Source: Deltaproteobacteria bacterium (GTDB lineage Bacteria > Desulfobacterota > Desulfomonilia > UBA1062). Taken from it: 5,120 nt of DNA. The notes beneath the pieces were generated by a model. The model had not been told where the DNA came from, did not search any database, and saw only the letters and a program-made list of their open reading frames with translations. Shown here piece after piece: positions 4,420 through 5,120 of this stretch (position 1 is the first letter of the stretch; the number at the start of each line of letters is the position of its first letter). The position numbers and the translations under genes were made by a program. The stretch is taken from the NCBI GenBank assembly GCA_020053185.1, contig JAGVNP010000284.1, positions 1 to 5,120 on the forward strand. The letters are read 5' to 3'.

Positions 4420-5120
4420 CTACCTATTTTTCTTCTTCGAGAGCTTGGCCATTTTTTTCTTGTTTTTCTTCTTTGTCAGATCAACGAGCGGCAGCTTCTT
4501 CTGTTTCGGAAGGTTCTGTCCCAGCATCTCGCCGATATCCATATTCCCCATGCCCAGTTTTGAGAGCATCTTCTTGCTCCCTGAAAGACCTTTGCCAAGC
4601 TTGGTCATGAGCTGACGCATACTCTTGAATCTTCCTATAAGTTCTACAACCTGATTTTTTTTCTGGCCGCAACCTTTCACGATCCTGTTTATCCTGCTGT
4701 CATCAAGACAGTCAGGATAAGTCCTTTCGCGTTTGGTCATGGAATTGATGATCGCCTCGACCCGCACAAGCTCTCTGTCATCAACTTTGAATCCCTGAGG
4801 AAGACCGCCCATCCCCATCGGAAGTTTTTCCATAATGTCAGAGAGTGAGCCCATCTTTTTGATCATCTTGAGTTGCGAGAGAAAATCTTCAAAGGTGAAA
4901 TCGCCTTTAAGCATTTTTTCTGCATCTTCCTGGGCCTTTTTCTCATCAACTACTTCTTCAAAATCCTTTACCAGGCCAACAATATCGCCATAGCCGAGGA
5001 TTCTGGAAGCAAGCCCTTCTGGCCTGAACTCCTCCAGTCGGTCAAGGGACTCTCCCATTCCGATAAATTTTACAGGCTTTTTCGTTACTTCCTTTATGGA
5101 AAGAGCGGCACCGCCCCGCG
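4420..5120 (-). CDS. ffh: Signal recognition particle protein Ffh, C-terminal part (runs off the window)
   Basis: The frame enters from the right edge and ends with TAG at 4422-4420, giving 232 visible residues of a protein usually near 450. Ffh is the GTPase that binds 4.5S RNA and signal sequences of nascent membrane proteins and delivers ribosomes to FtsY. The visible start RGGAALS is the end of the conserved DGDARGGAALS segment of the GTPase domain. FIGMGE, about residues 18-23, is its closing guanine loop, and ASRILGYGD leads into the linker. The M domain follows with FTFEDFLSQLKMIKKMG, a methionine- and glycine-rich finger loop, EAIINSMT, and the RNA-binding helix-turn-helix SRINRIVKGCG (4698-4666). 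That signature departs from the common SRxRRIAxGSG. The tail is unusually lysine-rich (LTKKKNKKKM, then SKKKNR). The N and most of the G domain lie outside the window. The gene converges on the small membrane protein genes. Confidence 0.97.
   Translation of the reverse strand, partial: RGGAALSIKEVTKKPVKFIGMGESLDRLEEFRPEGLASRILGYGDIVGLVKDFEEVVDEKKAQEDAEKMLKGDFTFEDFLSQLKMIKKMGSLSDIMEKLPMGMGGLPQGFKVDDRELVRVEAIINSMTKRERTYPDCLDDSRINRIVKGCGQKKNQVVELIGRFKSMRQLMTKLGKGLSGSKKMLSKLGMGNMDIGEMLGQNLPKQKKLPLVDLTKKKNKKKMAKLSKKKNR

Noticed and set aside
4395..4610. GTG-started 71-codon forward frame preceded by GGAGGG
   Set aside because: The ribosome-binding-like site is good, but nearly all of the frame is antisense to the conserved 3' end of ffh and is serine-rich, as expected from the complement of lysine/glutamate codons.

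Overview
The window reads as a bacterial chromosome segment of moderate GC. Shine-Dalgarno sites are strong (AAGGAGG, GGAGG), genes are tightly packed in operons, and a house-keeping gene (ffh) sits at the right edge. Nothing fixes the species. The purine-rich 7-base-periodic spacer after the permease recalls intergenic tracts I associate with uncultured lineages such as Omnitrophota or Planctomycetota, but that is an unchecked recollection.

Left part (1-385): an open frame entering from the left edge ends at 81 and looks like the tail of a transposase. It is followed by a complete tRNA-Ala(GGC) gene (148-223) with encoded CCA and the G3-U70 identity pair. A leader (224-385) carries a 15-bp palindrome just upstream of the first operon gene.

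Central operon (386-3436, + strand): three genes separated by 12 and 9 bases. They are a class III PLP-dependent aminotransferase of the acetylornithine/putrescine type, a stand-alone SCP-2-like protein, and a 12-helix APC-superfamily permease. The simplest reading is import of an amino acid or amine by the permease followed by transamination in the cytoplasm. The SCP-2-like protein is the unexplained partner. The substrate cannot be read from sequence.

Spacer (3437-3788): no convincing gene. It begins with a C-poor tract in which about 19 units of 7 bases can be followed, continues with fragmentary open frames around a run of seven A's (possibly a decayed gene), and ends in a plausible extended -10 promoter.

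Right part (3789-5120): two small, AT-rich genes for two-helix membrane proteins of unknown function (3789-4073 and 4110-4349, + strand). They converge on the 3' end of ffh (- strand, entering from the right edge), which encodes the signal recognition particle GTPase. The visible part covers the end of the G domain and the whole M domain. Its RNA-binding signature departs from the textbook form and its tail is very lysine-rich.

The window is largely ordinary. The points most worth a second look are the aminotransferase/SCP-2/permease operon, the heptad-periodic spacer, the broken frame at the A7 run, and the palindrome before the operon.
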